Notes: generated by a model from the letters alone, not told the origin. Shown: positions 1-8,896, numbered from the stretch's first letter. The stretch: DNA of 37,444 nt from Candidatus Omnitrophota bacterium (GCA_022710715.1 JAKLGJ010000003.1:153083-190526); one strand, 5' to 3'. Made by a program: numbers and translations.

Positions 1-3000
1 TTTCTTCGCCACTGCTTCCAATTCCCGCTGCGCGATCGCCACGCCGTCGACTTCCCCGCGCACCCGGGCCAGGCCTAATGTCCACAACGCCTCCTGCCAT
101 TGTTTACCCCATTGCTCCTGCTGCGCGATCCGCTTCTGCAAAGCCGCGCGGTAATCCTTCAGGGACCGCAGATGGTAAAATGAGATCTCCATCCCGGGGT
201 GCCGAATATCGGCGAACAAACGCAAAGCCTCTCTGCCGCTGAAATTCGCCCACCATTTATTGAATGCCGGCTGTCCGCCGATCAGATAATCATCCTTCTC
301 TATCCCGCGAGCAGCCACTAGCTCGGGCAGAGACAGGAAAACGTCATCATCCCGGATTTCCTGGATCAACAGGACTAATTGCCTGCGCAAATTAAAGCTT
401 TCCCAGGGTATATTCGAGTTATAGTCATGCTTCAGAATCTCTAACTCGCTCGTCACCTGGAAGATGCGGTCAATAACCGCGACCTGCTCCCGCAATCCGG
501 AAATACCGGCTGTCTGGCCGCCATCCGGACCGTCGACTGCCGCAGGAGCGTTATGCACGGCCACTGCCGCAGAATGCTTAAGCCCGCTCAAATCTATAAT
601 CTCATGCTCGGATCCGCTGGTATAATACGGTTTTTCATAATGCAGGAACTCGCCCACCGTCGTCTCCAGAGCACGCAGCTTCCCTTGCATCGCGTCGCCG
701 CCCAGCATTTTCGCTCCCAGCTTCACGTACGACACGATTTTCTGAATCCCGCGGTCGCCATACCAGTAACGGCCTGCGGTATCAGTGATATAAACTTCTT
801 TGCCGGGCACCTTATGCTTGGCAAGATGGTAAAAAGAATCATGTAAAAGCTCGTGCCACTGCGCGCCGCCGAGCTTGCTGTCGATGCGCCGCAGCAATTC
901 CCGATCCTTCTCTCCCATACCCAGGGCAATGGTAACCAGCAGCCAGTTCGTCCGCAGGAATATAGCGGTGAACCCGTATTCCCTTTTCTGCTCATCATAC
1001 GAGTACTTCTGATATCCGGCGGCCAGGTCAACGACCTGCGGCAAGAATCGCGGATCCGCTGCCCCGCTCTTCATGAAACTGACCGCGATATCCCTCAGCG
1101 CCAGCAACACCCCTTCCTGGACAAACCAGAACTGCCTTTTCTCTTCTATCCCGGCAACGGTTTGCGTGAACAGATCGAGCACAGCCTGCAGGTCAACGGG
1201 ATAGCCCTGTTCCAGCCGCTGCGCCACCACCTCGCCTAACGCCCGCGCCGCCTCATTGCGCACATCCTTGTCGTTATCCGCCTGGCGGATCCAGACAGCC
1301 AGCGCATCCTGCACTGCCGCGCTCTCTTCCTGGGTCAGCGCGATCACCCCCTGCTCCAGGATCATGCTGCAAAGCAGCCGATCGCGGGCATTCGTCGCAA
1401 ACTGCAATTTCATAATCTCTTCCCGCAGGTCCCGCACGGATTCTAACTTGGAATCCGGCCCCAGAGCCCGGTTTGCCGCCAGCAAAACCTGGACTGCCGG
1501 CAACACGCCCCAGCGCGAAGGATTTTCATCTTCGCCCTTAAGGCTGTACATCATTCTGCCTACCAGCTGCCACTGTCCCAGCCTTCCTGCGGTTTCCGCG
1601 AGTTTCTTGAATCCGTAAATCGAATCGCCGTCTTCAGGATGCTCCGGACCGTATACGGTCCAGCGAGCGCCCAGATGATGCATCTTCAGCAGGAAGTCCG
1701 TGATCGTTTCAGCCATGCGGTAATGCCCGAACTCCATACAGGCCATAGCGGAGAAAAACAGCACTTTCAACGATTCCCGCTCCGCATCATGCCCGCCCAG
1801 GATCGATCCTGCCGTCCGGCCATCTTCCAGCAACTTCATCAAGTCTTTGATCCTCTTGAATGCGGACTCGTCCTGGCGCCCGTTCAAAGCCGCGGCGATA
1901 TCGATATATGCCCCGGAAGGGATCTGAATGGGACCGCCAACGAATTTTTTCTGCAGCCAGTCAGCCTGTTTTTTGATCGCATTCAACCGGGCCCCATAGC
2001 GGTCGAAATACCCCTGCTCTCCGGATTTCTCGGCAAACGCGATGACAATCTCGCTGACCATTGCCGCAACGGTCTTCTCGTCGATCGCCACCGATTCCCA
2101 GCCTGCTCCGGTTTTAATGCGTTGCAGCATCGTTCTGGTCAACTCATATTTGCGCGCTGCCGAACGGTTCTCTTCAAGTCCGGACGCTCCCAGGAGGATG
2201 CGCAGCCGGCCCGACGTCGAAGCAGACGCCTTCTCGGCATAATCGGCGAAATAATCCCACCATTCCCGGCTCCTGAAATATTCGCGCAGCGAAACTATCT
2301 GCTCGACCGTCACTCCCTCATACGACCGGGCAAACCAGCCGGCGATAGCCATTCGTTTTTCCCCGCCGTCCTGGACTGCGCCCGCGGTATCCACGTACAC
2401 GTTGATACGCTCGGACCCGTCCGTCCCGAAATCAGCCACGAATACGTCGCTGTCGCCGTTATAGATCTTCCAGCGCCCGATGCCGTCATATTCGGCTTTC
2501 ACCACGTTAAAATCAGTTTCCAGCCTTTCGCCCACCTCATAAAAGAAGGTGGACAGTATGTGCTCGCTCAATTTGACGACGCTGGTCATCTCGCCGCGAG
2601 GCGTGCGGGGAAAAACCGAGCAGAAATAATCGATAAAACCGGTAAACTCGCTTTCCAGGAAGCTCTTCATTTTCAAGGCGAGCTTCTGCACCCGGCCAGC
2701 CGCGGCCGATTTGCCGCCGTCAGGATCATATGTTTCCAGCTCGCTCTTATGCACCATCTCCTGGCTGCGATGGCCTTTATGGAATATCGTGCCGATAAAA
2801 ACCTCCGGCTCCTGGGGATCGTCCTCCGGCAGCCGCTCGGTTTTCTTTCTGTATACATACATGTGCTCCATCATCGTTTTGGGACCGGCGACATACCATC
2901 TTCCCAGTATTTCCTGATGCGGCCCGTCGATAATGATCACCGGATTCGGGGTACCGTAGACGCGCTCAAAATAAACGGAATCCCCTTTGATACGATATTC

Positions 3001-6000
3001 TTCGCCTTTGGCGATCCTGCCGTTATCCCAGCTCTGCGGCGGGGTGTTCCTCAATTCTTCCAAATCACGCTCGACATCCTTGAGGTACGCTTCCAGCTCG
3101 GCGAGGTCTTTCTCGATCTCCGGCTTATCTTTCTCCGCAGCCTCCGCGATCCTCCGGTTAAGGATATCTTTACGCTGGTTCAGCGCGACAATCGTCGCTT
3201 CCAGGTTCTTGATCTTCTGATCCCTGCCGCCGTCTTGCCCCTGTTTTCCGCTTTCATTCTGCCGTTGGTTGCGCTCGATCGCCTGCAATACCGCATCAGG
3301 ATCGCGCAATTGCAGATCCCGCATCGCCGATACGCGGTCAGTAAAAGGCATTTGCCAGAAAGCCCGGCCGCTGATCACCAGGGGCCGCCGGTTCTCGTCG
3401 GTCCTGGTTGCGCTGATATAATACCCGTCATCCGCGATGCGGGCCCCGCTCATGATCGGCGCGGTGTTGTTGAATTCCCTGGTTGCGCGTATTCCCGCAG
3501 CTGCCAGCCCGAGATCTTCGCGCGCGGCTGCATTCAGCTCATCTTTGACCTGCGCGTCCGCAACAGCAGCGCTTTTCGAGGCCTTGACCGTCAGATTCCA
3601 TTTTTTGCGCAGGGTCAAAGGTTTTTCGCCGTTTGCGGCGTCCCTCCCGCCGTCGAGCGACTCCTGCGCCGAGGCAACCTCTTCCGTTGCTGTTGGCTGC
3701 CCGCTACCGGCAGGCTGCGCCGTCTGGCGCTTAAAGGCGAAAAACGCAAGCGCCGCGGCAACCGCGGTCCCGATCCAGGTGAAACCCGGGGCTCTGGTAG
3801 GCTCCGCTCCCACCGGCTGCTCGCTTTCTTGCGTGATGGAAGAAGGCCCGACTATCGGGTATTCATCTGCGCCGGCGGCTTTAAAATACGGACGGTGCTT
3901 TTCCATGACCCCGTCGATCGTATCCGCAAAAACAGCCGCGCTGTACATCTCCTGAAAAGTCGGCTCATTAACCACCCAGGGCTTATTGCCTACGGCAATA
4001 TCCTCGTAAATGTCATACAGGCCGGGGATACTCTTGTCATCCCGGGCAATGGACGGACCATCCACTATCCTTCCTTTCATCTGATCCAGGCTCAAGCGCC
4101 CGGTGTAGAAAAGCATATCGTGCGGATTGCGCGGGGAAGTCTCGGAATACCCCATCATAAATGAACGGCCATAGATATTCCGTCCTTCGACCACCGAGCT
4201 CCAGAGATCGTACGCGGCATTCAGGTACCTGCCGTCATAATTCGCTTTATCATTCCGGAACGCCAGTTCATCGATAACCAGCAACCAGCGGGTTTTATCC
4301 AGCTTATTCCTGGAAGAACCCCAGGCATAAAAATCGTGTTCATCATTCAACCCGCCCAGATGATAGGGATTCTGCCGGGACAATTCCAGCAGCCGGTTGC
4401 CGATAGTGATCATATGGCTCTGCGCCGTGGAACGCGCACCCTGCAGTCCGTATTTCCCGACCAGCCCGTCGGACATGAACGCCAGTTGCGTCGCGGCGAT
4501 ATTATCGTGACGGTCCCCTTCAAAAACGATCCATTGATGCAGACTGGGCATATTATTGGTAATATAGTCGGCAAGGAACTTCGGTTGGGCGTTTGCCTCT
4601 GAACCGGCGGCTTGAGCATATATATCGGGATAATCATAGGACAGCTTGAGCAGTTCGGTAGCCGCCAGGATACGCTCGTCCATGTCGATGCCGTCTTCCG
4701 GACCGTGCAGCGCGTACGCGCCGACTTCCCGGTGTTTGACCAGGAATAGCCAGGCCTTGACTGCCGCTTCGGAGCTCTTGACCGCCATATCTTTATCACC
4801 ATGCTGGGCGTAGACATCCGCGGCAACGCACATGGCCGCGGCATACTGACCGGTGACCGCGGTAGAATAATTGTTTTCGTCCAGATCCTGGATCACCCTA
4901 TCGTGTTTGGTATAATCGTACTGGATATCCTTGCTCCAGCTTTCATCCGCCTCGTCGCGGTACACCGCGCCGGCGTATGAACCTTCCTGCGCCTGCATCG
5001 CCAGCATCCAGGGGGTCTGATCCATGATCAACTGCTGTAACTGTTCTTTATGCGCCGGGCTGAACACGCTATCTTTCTGCACGAAACCGCTCCAGACGTT
5101 ATACATCATGGTCATGTACCACATGGACACGATAGAGCTGGCTTCCGGAATCATCGTATGCGGCATGGCGTCGATAGTCTTGATCGTGTTCTTATTCTTA
5201 TCGACGATTTTGACCGCGCGGGGAAAATCTTTTAAATTCTTGGTGCTGGTATAACCGTAGGAAGAAATAAGCATCCCGGCTGCGTCCTGGAACGGGTCCT
5301 CGACCACGCGGAATGAACCTGATTTGAGCAACTGGCCCGAAGGAAGTTCCAGGACCAGGTAATAAACGCCCGGATCAGCGATCTGCGTGCGGGCAAGATA
5401 GACATATTCCCGGGCGAATGAATCTTCGCCCATAAATGAGAGTTTCGCGCCGGTAGCGCCGCTTCCATCCTTGCCGGGATACACTACTCCCTGTTCATCG
5501 ATAACATAATACCGCGCATCCTTGATCGAAGAGTCCATCTTCCCCAGTTTCAGTTCCGGAGTGGGAAACGATATGTAGATCTCCTGGTCCAGTCCGTATC
5601 CGGCAACCGGCATCTGCTCCGGCACCTTGATCAACGGCGCGGGCAGCGAATATAACGATTGGGCGTTTTCCGCGGCGATATCGGCTGCGAAAGGAAGATT
5701 CTGGGTGGGAGCGGCGGAAGCCGCAAAAAGGGAAATAGACATCACATCGTGCACAGTCGTCGAACTCAAAATCGAACCGACGGAATCCGCTATGCTTTGA
5801 TGATCTTTAACCAGGTCTTGCGCGAGATTTCCCAACCCGGCTGCTCCCGCCACGAGTAAGGGGACAATAGCCGCAGCCGCCGCCTTTTCCGCAGCGGTAG
5901 TCAACGGCGAACTTTGCGGCCTGACGATCATTCCGCCGGCCTGCACGGTTTCCAGCACCGCCTGTATCTGGGGTGTCGCCAATAATTTGAGCGCTACTTC

Positions 6001-7950
6001 TTTGTTAAGTTTGTCTAATTTAATATTGTATAACTGGTTGTACAGTCGCGCAACGCTGTCCGTCAATTGACGATCCGCAGCATCCTCTTTCGTCTTCTGC
6101 AAGCGGCCGCCATCCGGTAATTCATTATCTTGATTCAACGCTTTCACTTCCGGCTGATGGCGGTAAAGGAATCCCAGCAACGCTTCTAAGGCGTAGAATC
6201 CTGACAGCAACGCAAAAGACCAGACCAGCCAGGTTGGATTGGTTATAAACAGCTGGGAATAAACGGCGACAGCGGCTGATCCCGCAGCCATAAATGAATT
6301 TTCGTACCGGTGGCCGGCCGAAAGGATGAGCATACTTTCAAAAGAACCGTGCACTGCAAACCGCAGAACATTGGATGTTAAGAATAGGCTTAGCAGTATC
6401 GCCGGAACCAGATAAACGCTGTGAATCGCATACAAAACCGCTGAAGCCAGAACAGAAGCTCCCGTCAAAACCACCATGACTCGAGGAGAAAACACCTTCT
6501 GGAGCGCCGAATTCTGACCCAGGCGGGTTGTTACCGGATACGAGAGATTTTGATCTACCCGGTTATTATAACTTCCCAGCGCGCTGTACACCACGCCGAG
6601 CGCTCCGAAAACTACACCCAGCAGAGCGGAATTCAAAAGAGAAACGCCGGTCCAGGCCATTAGCCCGGCAAATGTAATGCCGACCATGGCGCCGTAAACA
6701 AAGTCTACTTTGTCAACCAGCGGTCGTTCCTTCGCTAACCGGATCACTTTGCCGCCGTCCGGATCGGGGATAAATTCCGCTTCCACTCCGGCGCCGGCTG
6801 CCAGCAATTCCTCTCGCGCCAGCAAGTTCCCCTGGTCGGTGATAATCGTCATCACGCCTGCTGTGCCGGTTGGGCTCCCGGCGCCGATCGCGGCATTCTC
6901 GGCTATTGCCGCGAAAGTCTCGCCGCCGCTGAAATACCTGCGGATCACCATTCCCTGCGCGCTGCTTGCCGCTTCCTGGATATCGTATTCGCCTTTCTGG
7001 AATGAAGACTGGTATTGCTTGAAGTAAGCTTCTTTCGACCACGCTTTACCCGACATCAGCCCGGTCAGGTCGCGGCTATCCACAGATTTGATCAAATCGT
7101 CCAACGGCCCGGCCGTTGTCTGCCCGGGTATGTGCTTTTTTACGGCGACGCGCAGCTTGAACCACTGCGCCAGCACTAGAGAATAAAACACCTGCCGCAA
7201 TTCGGCATAACGCCGGGATGAATTCACTTCCCTGGTCAAGCGGGGAATGATCAGCCGTCGCACCAGATCCGAAGAATAATCGTTAAGCTGTTTGAGCCGG
7301 GGATCGTCAAACTGATAACCGGCGGCCGGCAGGTGATCCTGCTCCAGCATGACTTTCATCGTGGCTTTATAAACATACGCCCGGCCCTGGTATTCCTTGA
7401 TAATAACTTCTGCCGGCACGATCCACGGTCTGGTCACGGTGGGAATAGAGACCGGCTGGTTGCCGAACAACGCTTCCGCTTTCGCGTAGAGTTTATTCCA
7501 GTAGGCGCGGCCTTCTTGGGTAGCAGGCGAGGTGAAACGCGACAGGTCTTTCTTTAACTGCAGATCCGCGGCAAGCATGATCCTGCCGACTTCGGTTTTC
7601 TCCAGATACGGATCAATAATGTTCCGGGGAGAATCCGGCCGCAGATTAACCCAGAAAGTGCTGTTGGGGAGGCGCAGCCCCACCTGGAAATAACGCATCA
7701 ATGTATCGGCGGTCTCTTCGATCTGGTCCTGCTTGAGCCCGCGGCTATCGCCTTTTTCCAGAAGCATGTCGAAGGCGTTACGTTCGGCGTCATACCCCAG
7801 AGAGCGCAGATGCATCGGCCGGAACTTCTCCGGGCTGATCAATCCGTTCAAATACGCCGGCACAGGCATTTGCGGAGCTACCTGGGCAAAACCGCTCTGT
7901 TCAACGACCAGAGAGAAAATTATCAAAAACGAGATCAATCTCTTAACCAT
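1..7950 (-). CDS. Giant modular exported protein 1 (3' end beyond the window)
   Basis: The frame is open from 7950 to the left edge, 2650 residues without a stop, so the gene is incomplete. The start ATG follows GGAGG by 8 nt. Residues 1-25 are a signal peptide ending EQSGFAQV, and residues 26-340 are the N-terminal module shared with the two other giants, ending YFSGG. A multi-helix membrane block (about 400-600) follows. Next come an Ig-like and GH9-like block (about 770-1365), a single hydrophobic segment near 1400, a coiled coil with a WDNG-type domain (1574-1743), a 117-residue block (1744-1860) and a long helical repeat region (about 1900-2450). DGG junctions lie at residues 398, 613, 1433, 1573, 1744, 1861 and 2475. 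Export is inferred from the signal peptide. The overall function is unknown; a surface or predation role is speculative. The GH9-like part lacks the second Asp of DAGD, so activity is doubtful. Confidence 0.88.
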   Translation of the reverse strand, partial: MVKRLISFLIIFSLVVEQSGFAQVAPQMPVPAYLNGLISPEKFRPMHLRSLGYDAERNAFDMLLEKGDSRGLKQDQIEETADTLMRYFQVGLRLPNSTFWVNLRPDSPRNIIDPYLEKTEVGRIMLAADLQLKKDLSRFTSPATQEGRAYWNKLYAKAEALFGNQPVSIPTVTRPWIVPAEVIIKEYQGRAYVYKATMKVMLEQDHLPAAGYQFDDPRLKQLNDYSSDLVRRLIIPRLTREVNSSRRYAELRQVFYSLVLAQWFKLRVAVKKHIPGQTTAGPLDDLIKSVDSRDLTGLMSGKAWSKEAYFKQYQSSFQKGEYDIQEAASSAQGMVIRRYFSGGETFAAIAENAAIGAGSPTGTAGVMTIITDQGNLLAREELLAAGAGVEAEFIPDPDGGKVIRLAKERPLVDKVDFVYGAMVGITFAGLMAWTGVSLLNSALLGVVFGALGVVYSALGSYNNRVDQNLSYPVTTRLGQNSALQKVFSPRVMVVLTGASVLASAVLYAIHSVYLVPAILLSLFLTSNVLRFAVHGSFESMLILSAGHRYENSFMAAGSAAVAVYSQLFITNPTWLVWSFALLSGFYALEALLGFLYRHQPEVKALNQDNELPDGGRLQKTKEDAADRQLTDSVARLYNQLYNIKLDKLNKEVALKLLATPQIQAVLETVQAGGMIVRPQSSPLTTAAEKAAAAAIVPLLVAGAAGLGNLAQDLVKDHQSIADSVGSILSSTTVHDVMSISLFAASAAPTQNLPFAADIAAENAQSLYSLPAPLIKVPEQMPVAGYGLDQEIYISFPTPELKLGKMDSSIKDARYYVIDEQGVVYPGKDGSGATGAKLSFMGEDSFAREYVYLARTQIADPGVYYLVLELPSGQLLKSGSFRVVEDPFQDAAGMLISSYGYTSTKNLKDFPRAVKIVDKNKNTIKTIDAMPHTMIPEASSIVSMWYMTMMYNVWSGFVQKDSVFSPAHKEQLQQLIMDQTPWMLAMQAQEGSYAGAVYRDEADESWSKDIQYDYTKHDRVIQDLDENNYSTAVTGQYAAAMCVAADVYAQHGDKDMAVKSSEAAVKAWLFLVKHREVGAYALHGPEDGIDMDERILAATELLKLSYDYPDIYAQAAGSEANAQPKFLADYITNNMPSLHQWIVFEGDRHDNIAATQLAFMSDGLVGKYGLQGARSTAQSHMITIGNRLLELSRQNPYHLGGLNDEHDFYAWGSSRNKLDKTRWLLVIDELAFRNDKANYDGRYLNAAYDLWSSVVEGRNIYGRSFMMGYSETSPRNPHDMLFYTGRLSLDQMKGRIVDGPSIARDDKSIPGLYDIYEDIAVGNKPWVVNEPTFQEMYSAAVFADTIDGVMEKHRPYFKAAGADEYPIVGPSSITQESEQPVGAEPTRAPGFTWIGTAVAAALAFFAFKRQTAQPAGSGQPTATEEVASAQESLDGGRDAANGEKPLTLRKKWNLTVKASKSAAVADAQVKDELNAAAREDLGLAAAGIRATREFNNTAPIMSGARIADDGYYISATRTDENRRPLVISGRAFWQMPFTDRVSAMRDLQLRDPDAVLQAIERNQRQNESGKQGQDGGRDQKIKNLEATIVALNQRKDILNRRIAEAAEKDKPEIEKDLAELEAYLKDVERDLEELRNTPPQSWDNGRIAKGEEYRIKGDSVYFERVYGTPNPVIIIDGPHQEILGRWYVAGPKTMMEHMYVYRKKTERLPEDDPQEPEVFIGTIFHKGHRSQEMVHKSELETYDPDGGKSAAAGRVQKLALKMKSFLESEFTGFIDYFCSVFPRTPRGEMTSVVKLSEHILSTFFYEVGERLETDFNVVKAEYDGIGRWKIYNGDSDVFVADFGTDGSERINVYVDTAGAVQDGGEKRMAIAGWFARSYEGVTVEQIVSLREYFRSREWWDYFADYAEKASASTSGRLRILLGASGLEENRSAARKYELTRTMLQRIKTGAGWESVAIDEKTVAAMVSEIVIAFAEKSGEQGYFDRYGARLNAIKKQADWLQKKFVGGPIQIPSGAYIDIAAALNGRQDESAFKRIKDLMKLLEDGRTAGSILGGHDAERESLKVLFFSAMACMEFGHYRMAETITDFLLKMHHLGARWTVYGPEHPEDGDSIYGFKKLAETAGRLGQWQLVGRMMYSLKGEDENPSRWGVLPAVQVLLAANRALGPDSKLESVRDLREEIMKLQFATNARDRLLCSMILEQGVIALTQEESAAVQDALAVWIRQADNDKDVRNEAARALGEVVAQRLEQGYPVDLQAVLDLFTQTVAGIEEKRQFWFVQEGVLLALRDIAVSFMKSGAADPRFLPQVVDLAAGYQKYSYDEQKREYGFTAIFLRTNWLLVTIALGMGEKDRELLRRIDSKLGGAQWHELLHDSFYHLAKHKVPGKEVYITDTAGRYWYGDRGIQKIVSYVKLGAKMLGGDAMQGKLRALETTVGEFLHYEKPYYTSGSEHEIIDLSGLKHSAAVAVHNAPAAVDGPDGGQTAGISGLREQVAVIDRIFQVTSELEILKHDYNSNIPWESFNLRRQLVLLIQEIRDDDVFLSLPELVAARGIEKDDYLIGGQPAFNKWWANFSGREALRLFADIRHPGMEISFYHLRSLKDYRAALQKRIAQQEQWGKQWQEALWTLGLARVRGEVDGVAIAQRELEAVAKK
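2371..2721 (-). other. DGG-bounded shared module B, copy in giant 1
   Basis: This 117-residue block runs from one DGG to just before the next. It matches the block at 26988-27338 in giant 3 along its whole length: DGGK at the start, an EF--(Y/F)-DY segment, an SE--(I/M)--FYE-VG--L segment, a central VVK, a Trp-Lys pair, then F-AD and (I/V)NV-(I/V) just before the closing DGG. The fold is unknown. It looks like alpha helices followed by a short beta-rich end. Confidence 0.7.
2722..3234 (-). other. DGG-bounded shared module A (coiled coil plus WDNG domain), copy in giant 1
   Basis: The block starts at a DGG and is about 171 residues long. The first 70 residues are a charged coiled coil. The rest has W-(D/N)-G-(K/R), G--YRI, a GP pair, and a V-F-G-(T/N)-IF segment followed by VH--EL near the end, and it stops at the next DGG. 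The same order of motifs is seen at 31227-31784 in giant 3. Function is unknown. Confidence 0.7.
3860..5640 (-). other. GH9-like (cellulase family) region inside giant 1, probably degenerate
   Basis: Roughly residues 770-1365. An Ig-like segment ending in GVYYLVLELP and FRVVEDP resembles the N-terminal Ig domain of GH9 endoglucanases. It is followed by helices resembling the GH9 barrel: YSTAVTGQYAAAMCVAADVY, then YAWGSS, RNIYGRSFMMGYSE, SPRNPHDM, and NEPTFQEMYSAAVF, which resembles the conserved C-terminal NE segment. The GH9 signature DAGD appears to read DAMP, and the His pair after NP is replaced. The assignment is by eye, and the region may be a binding or structural relic. Confidence 0.5.
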
Positions 7951-7969
7951 CTGTACATCCTCCAATAAG

Positions 7970-8012
7970 AAAAAAACCACGACAACTTGATAGCTGTTAT
8001 CAAGTGCCGTGG
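7970..8012 (-). terminator. Leader terminator/attenuator of giant 1
   Basis: On the minus strand the sequence forms a hairpin with foot CCACG/CGTGG, an upper stem CTTGATA/TATCAAG, then seven T residues. It lies between the promoter and the ribosome binding site of giant 1, only 20 nt before the start codon, so it would cut off the gene's own transcript unless read through. The same foot is present before the other two giants. Confidence 0.7.
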
Positions 8013-8045
8013 CATACATTACGTAAAATATCCTGATTTTCAAGA

Positions 8046-8074
8046 AGTGTAGCACATAAACCCTGATTTTTCAA
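8046..8074 (-). promoter_or_regulatory. Sigma70-type promoter of giant 1
   Basis: TTGAAA (8069-8074) and TACACT (8046-8051) are separated by 17 bp. The -10 is followed by TCTTGA, as before giant 3. Transcription would start near 8039, about 90 nt before the start codon. A weaker alternative (TTGAAA, 16 bp, TAATGT) lies just downstream. Confidence 0.65.
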
Positions 8075-8095
8075 GGTTTACGGGAGAAAATATTG

Positions 8096-8131
8096 CTAAA
8101 AGGAAAAGGCTGGACGGTTAAGTCCAGCCTT
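8096..8131 (-). terminator. Intrinsic terminator of the repeat-protein gene
   Basis: AAGGCTGGAC and GTCCAGCCTT form a perfect 10-bp stem with a 6-nt loop. On the minus strand it is followed by TTTTCCTTTT-like sequence. It sits about 35 bp downstream of the stop codon at 8165. Confidence 0.8.
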
Positions 8132-8164
8132 GATCAACACATTTCGCTTTCCCGCTATAGCAAA

Positions 8165-8713
8165 TTATTTGAATAATTCCTCGATTTCTTCTTTCTCAAT
8201 GTGGTAGGGGCTTCTTGAAACCAGCGTCGAATCTCCCGCGCCGCCGGCTACTACCCCGGTATTAACCGGTCCTACTGCCACCAGAAGTTCGCTGCGGTCT
8301 CCGCCGCCGCCGGCTACCACCCCGGTATTAACCGGTCCTGCTGCCACCAGAAGTTCGCTGCGGTCGCCGCCGCCGCCGGCTACCACCCCGGTATTAACCG
8401 GTCCTGCTGCCACCAAAAGCTCGCTGCGGTCTCCGCCGCCGCCGGCTACCACCCCGGTATTAACCGGTCCTGCTGCCACCAAAAGCTCGCTGCGGTCGCC
8501 GCCGCCGCCTGCTACCAAACCAGTGTAGTGGCTCCCGCGTCCCGAGACCAGATTAGCGTTTCCGGCAGCTCGAAAACCCGCGTGCGTGCTTTGTTCCTGA
8601 ACTTTCCCTTTCCCGCCCGCGCTAAGCACGCCTTCATAATCCGCAAAACATACTCCCTGAAGCAACATCACCCCGAGGATCACTGCTATGAACATCCGTG
8701 TTTTGGTCATCAT
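8165..8713 (-). CDS. Secreted protein with 22-residue tandem repeats
   Basis: 182 residues; the ATG follows GGGAG. Residues 1-24 are a signal peptide (hydrophobic core IAVILGVMLL, probable cleavage after CFA). About residues 65-155 consist of four near-identical 22-residue units of the type GGGGDRSELLVAAGPVNTGV plus VA. The tail is acidic (EKEEIEELF). No catalytic motif is visible. The glycine-rich repeat with regularly spaced hydrophobic and polar residues suggests a surface or matrix structural protein. It is transcribed alone, from a promoter at 8897-8924 through a GEMM-like leader, and ends at the hairpin at 8096-8131. The family is not recognised. Confidence 0.85.
   Translation of the reverse strand: MMTKTRMFIAVILGVMLLQGVCFADYEGVLSAGGKGKVQEQSTHAGFRAAGNANLVSGRGSHYTGLVAGGGGDRSELLVAAGPVNTGVVAGGGGDRSELLVAAGPVNTGVVAGGGGDRSELLVAAGPVNTGVVAGGGGDRSELLVAVGPVNTGVVAGGAGDSTLVSRSPYHIEKEEIEELFK
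8240..8515 (-). repeat. 66-bp in-frame tandem repeat, about four units
   Basis: The motif GGTATTAACCGGTCCT (plus strand) recurs at 8258, 8324, 8390 and 8456, an exact 66-bp period. Variant bases fall in a pattern: units 1-2 have CCAGAAGTTC and units 3-4 have CCAAAAGCTC, while the base after GCGGTC alternates. This suggests duplication of a two-unit block. Confidence 0.9.
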
Positions 8714-8751
8714 GTCGTTTCTCCCTTTTTTGCCTGCTTGAGCTCATTATC

Positions 8752-8876
8752 AAATAAAAAACCCGCGTCGCCTTATTCTTATTTCGGCAACCCGGTTATC
8801 GAATACAAAGAAAACTTCTCTCGACCCGTGGCTTTCCTCACTCCCTTTCGGGGAGATCGGCATTATCGATAAGAAT
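8752..8876 (-). promoter_or_regulatory. GEMM-I-like riboswitch with overlapping terminator (leader of the repeat-protein gene)
   Basis: On the minus strand: an outer stem ATTCTTAT/ATAAGAAT closes a domain with a GAAA-containing hairpin (CTCCC/GGGAG), then AAAGCCACGGGTC, a variable hairpin, and ACCGGGTTGCCGA. The order and the last two blocks match the cyclic-di-GMP-I/GEMM aptamer. The usual GCAAACC and GACGCAAAGCC blocks are only partly preserved. The strand ACCGGGTTGCC can alternatively pair with GGCGACGCGGGT, which is followed by six T residues, giving a terminator. Since aptamer and terminator compete for that strand, ligand would be expected to turn expression on. Confidence 0.62.
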
Positions 8877-8896
8877 GTTCCTGGTGTTATATCAAG

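Noticed and set aside
1639-4164. Open frame of 841 codons on the plus strand, opposite giant 1
   Set aside because: It is the complement of well-formed, homologous coding sequence of giant 1. Its translation has no domains or signal peptide.
8240-8515. CRISPR array
   Set aside because: The repeats are contiguous, without unique spacers, and are translated in frame.
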